A DNA stretch of 7,289 nucleotides. It comes from an uncultured Cytophagaceae bacterium (lineage in GTDB: Bacteria; Bacteroidota; Bacteroidia; Cytophagales; Spirosomataceae). The notes below the pieces were generated by a model that was not told the DNA's origin, made no database searches, and saw only the letters and a list, made by a program, of their open reading frames with translations. Made by a program: the position numbers and the translations under genes. The DNA is taken from positions 1 through 7,289 of the forward strand of contig CAJCBY010000365.1 of assembly GCA_903960725.1 (NCBI GenBank), read 5' to 3'. This document shows positions 6,663 through 7,289 of the stretch, piece by piece; positions within the stretch are counted from its first letter, which is position 1, and each line of letters begins with the position of its first letter.

Positions 6663-7289
6663 TTCCAATGATGGTTTGACGGGTGATAATCGCCTGGTTG
6701 TAGGCGTTGACTTCTTGAATATAACTCTCTCGAATTTGCCAAGCTTGCTGCGTATTTTGCAGCATTTCGACATATTCGATCTCCCCTTGCTGGTAGGATT
6801 TCAACGCGGTCTTCTCCAGCAATATAGCTTGAGGTAAGGCCGTGGAGGTATAATAGGCTAAACTCGCCCGGTATTTTGCGACCGCTGCCTCCGCATTCTT
6901 GTAATCTGTTTGTAAGGCCGATTCGGCTTGGATTTTTTGGCTGGTAAAAGCCTCCTCTTGCAATTTCGCCGAGGCGATTTTTGCTTTCTGTCCCTTCCCA
7001 AAAATCGGAATCGCCAAACCTGCTTGCACGAAATTTTGGCCACCTACTCTTTCGATACTCTGGTTGGTCATCCCAATTCGCACATCCGGTTTAAGTCGTT
7101 CTCTCTCGACAGCAGTTAACAATTTCCCATGTTCTACCTGTTCCGCTAAAAGTTCGATGGTCGGGTTTTTCGACAAATCCAGTCCCGCAGCACCAGATTC
7201 CATAGCCAACGATTCCTTTCCTTCGATCTCGAATTCACCTGGTTCGTTAATCCAGTAAGCTAGGTTCTGGTAGGCGGTTTTTTGATCCG
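6655..7289 (-). CDS. TolC-family outer-membrane efflux channel segment (N-terminal side outside window)
   Basis: This is the C-terminal part, about 210 residues, of an outer-membrane efflux protein. The frame is open to the right edge (the residues before Met at 7209 read AYQNLAYWINEPGEFEIEGK), so that Met is internal. The segment shows a TolC repeat: a short periplasmic/strand part (DVRIGMTNQSIERVGGQNF, then AGLAIPIFGKGQKAKIASAK), long coiled-coil helices (about 7000-6830 and 6820-6680), and the signature YQQGEIEYVEMLQNTQQAW near the C-terminus. It forms the exit duct for the pump with the adaptor encoded directly downstream. In many Bacteroidota the CusA/CzcA pump and the TolC domain are fused in one long protein, so this could be the tail of such a fusion rather than a separate CusC/CzcC; the window does not decide it. 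Confidence 0.9.
   Translation of the reverse strand, partial: DQKTAYQNLAYWINEPGEFEIEGKESLAMESGAAGLDLSKNPTIELLAEQVEHGKLLTAVERERLKPDVRIGMTNQSIERVGGQNFVQAGLAIPIFGKGQKAKIASAKLQEEAFTSQKIQAESALQTDYKNAEAAVAKYRASLAYYTSTALPQAILLEKTALKSYQQGEIEYVEMLQNTQQAWQIRESYIQEVNAYNQAIITRQTIIGNE

Noticed and set aside
6663..6773. A 37-residue N-terminal extension of the efflux adaptor
   Set aside because: It lies inside the upstream TolC-family gene and would place the lipoprotein signal (MNKLIKF to LAAC) in the middle of the protein. The ATG at 6660-6662 gives a normal lipoprotein start.
6535..6837. Plus-strand open frame of 100 codons across the adaptor/TolC junction
   Set aside because: It is antisense to two recognised genes with no domain or start signal of its own.

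Overview
The window reads as ordinary chromosome of a Bacteroidota bacterium, most likely of the Cytophagales/Sphingobacteriales type. The evidence is a DUF4296 lipoprotein, a bacterial GH3-family protein, a Bat-type (DUF58/VWA) cluster, starts without clear Shine-Dalgarno sequences, and very tight gene packing. A genus cannot be fixed from the sequence alone. Almost every base is coding; the only real intergenic gap is about 84 bp (1947-2030). No RNA gene, insertion sequence, CRISPR array, phage gene or convincing terminator was seen.

Left part (1-1946, minus strand): a three-gene unit read right to left. It encodes a small DUF4296 lipoprotein, an exported glycerophosphodiester phosphodiesterase (GDPD), and a GH3-family adenylating enzyme that runs off the left edge. 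The first two overlap by 4 bp (ATGA) and the next pair is 2 bp apart, so they are very probably co-transcribed.

Middle part (2031-5547, plus strand): a four-gene unit starting divergently from the DUF4296 gene. It encodes a DUF58 protein with a complete metal-binding (MIDAS) site, a membrane protein resembling BatD/DUF4381 but without a signal peptide, a BatA-like von Willebrand factor A protein anchored in the inner membrane, and IspE, the 4-diphosphocytidyl-2-C-methyl-D-erythritol kinase of the MEP isoprenoid pathway. This is a pared-down Bat cluster. The MoxR ATPase that usually precedes DUF58 is not adjacent, and BatB/BatC do not follow; ispE does.

Right part (5544-7289, minus strand): the end of a tripartite efflux system, converging on ispE. 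It encodes a TolC-family outer-membrane channel segment (N-terminal side outside the window) and a CusB/CzcB-type periplasmic adaptor lipoprotein, overlapping by 8 bp. The inner-membrane RND pump is expected just beyond the right edge. The ispE and adaptor stop codons share one CTAG palindrome, so there is no space between the two converging genes.

No clearly new system is visible. The points most worth a second look are the reduced Bat cluster, its signal-less BatD-like protein, and whether the TolC segment is really the tail of a fused CusA-TolC protein.
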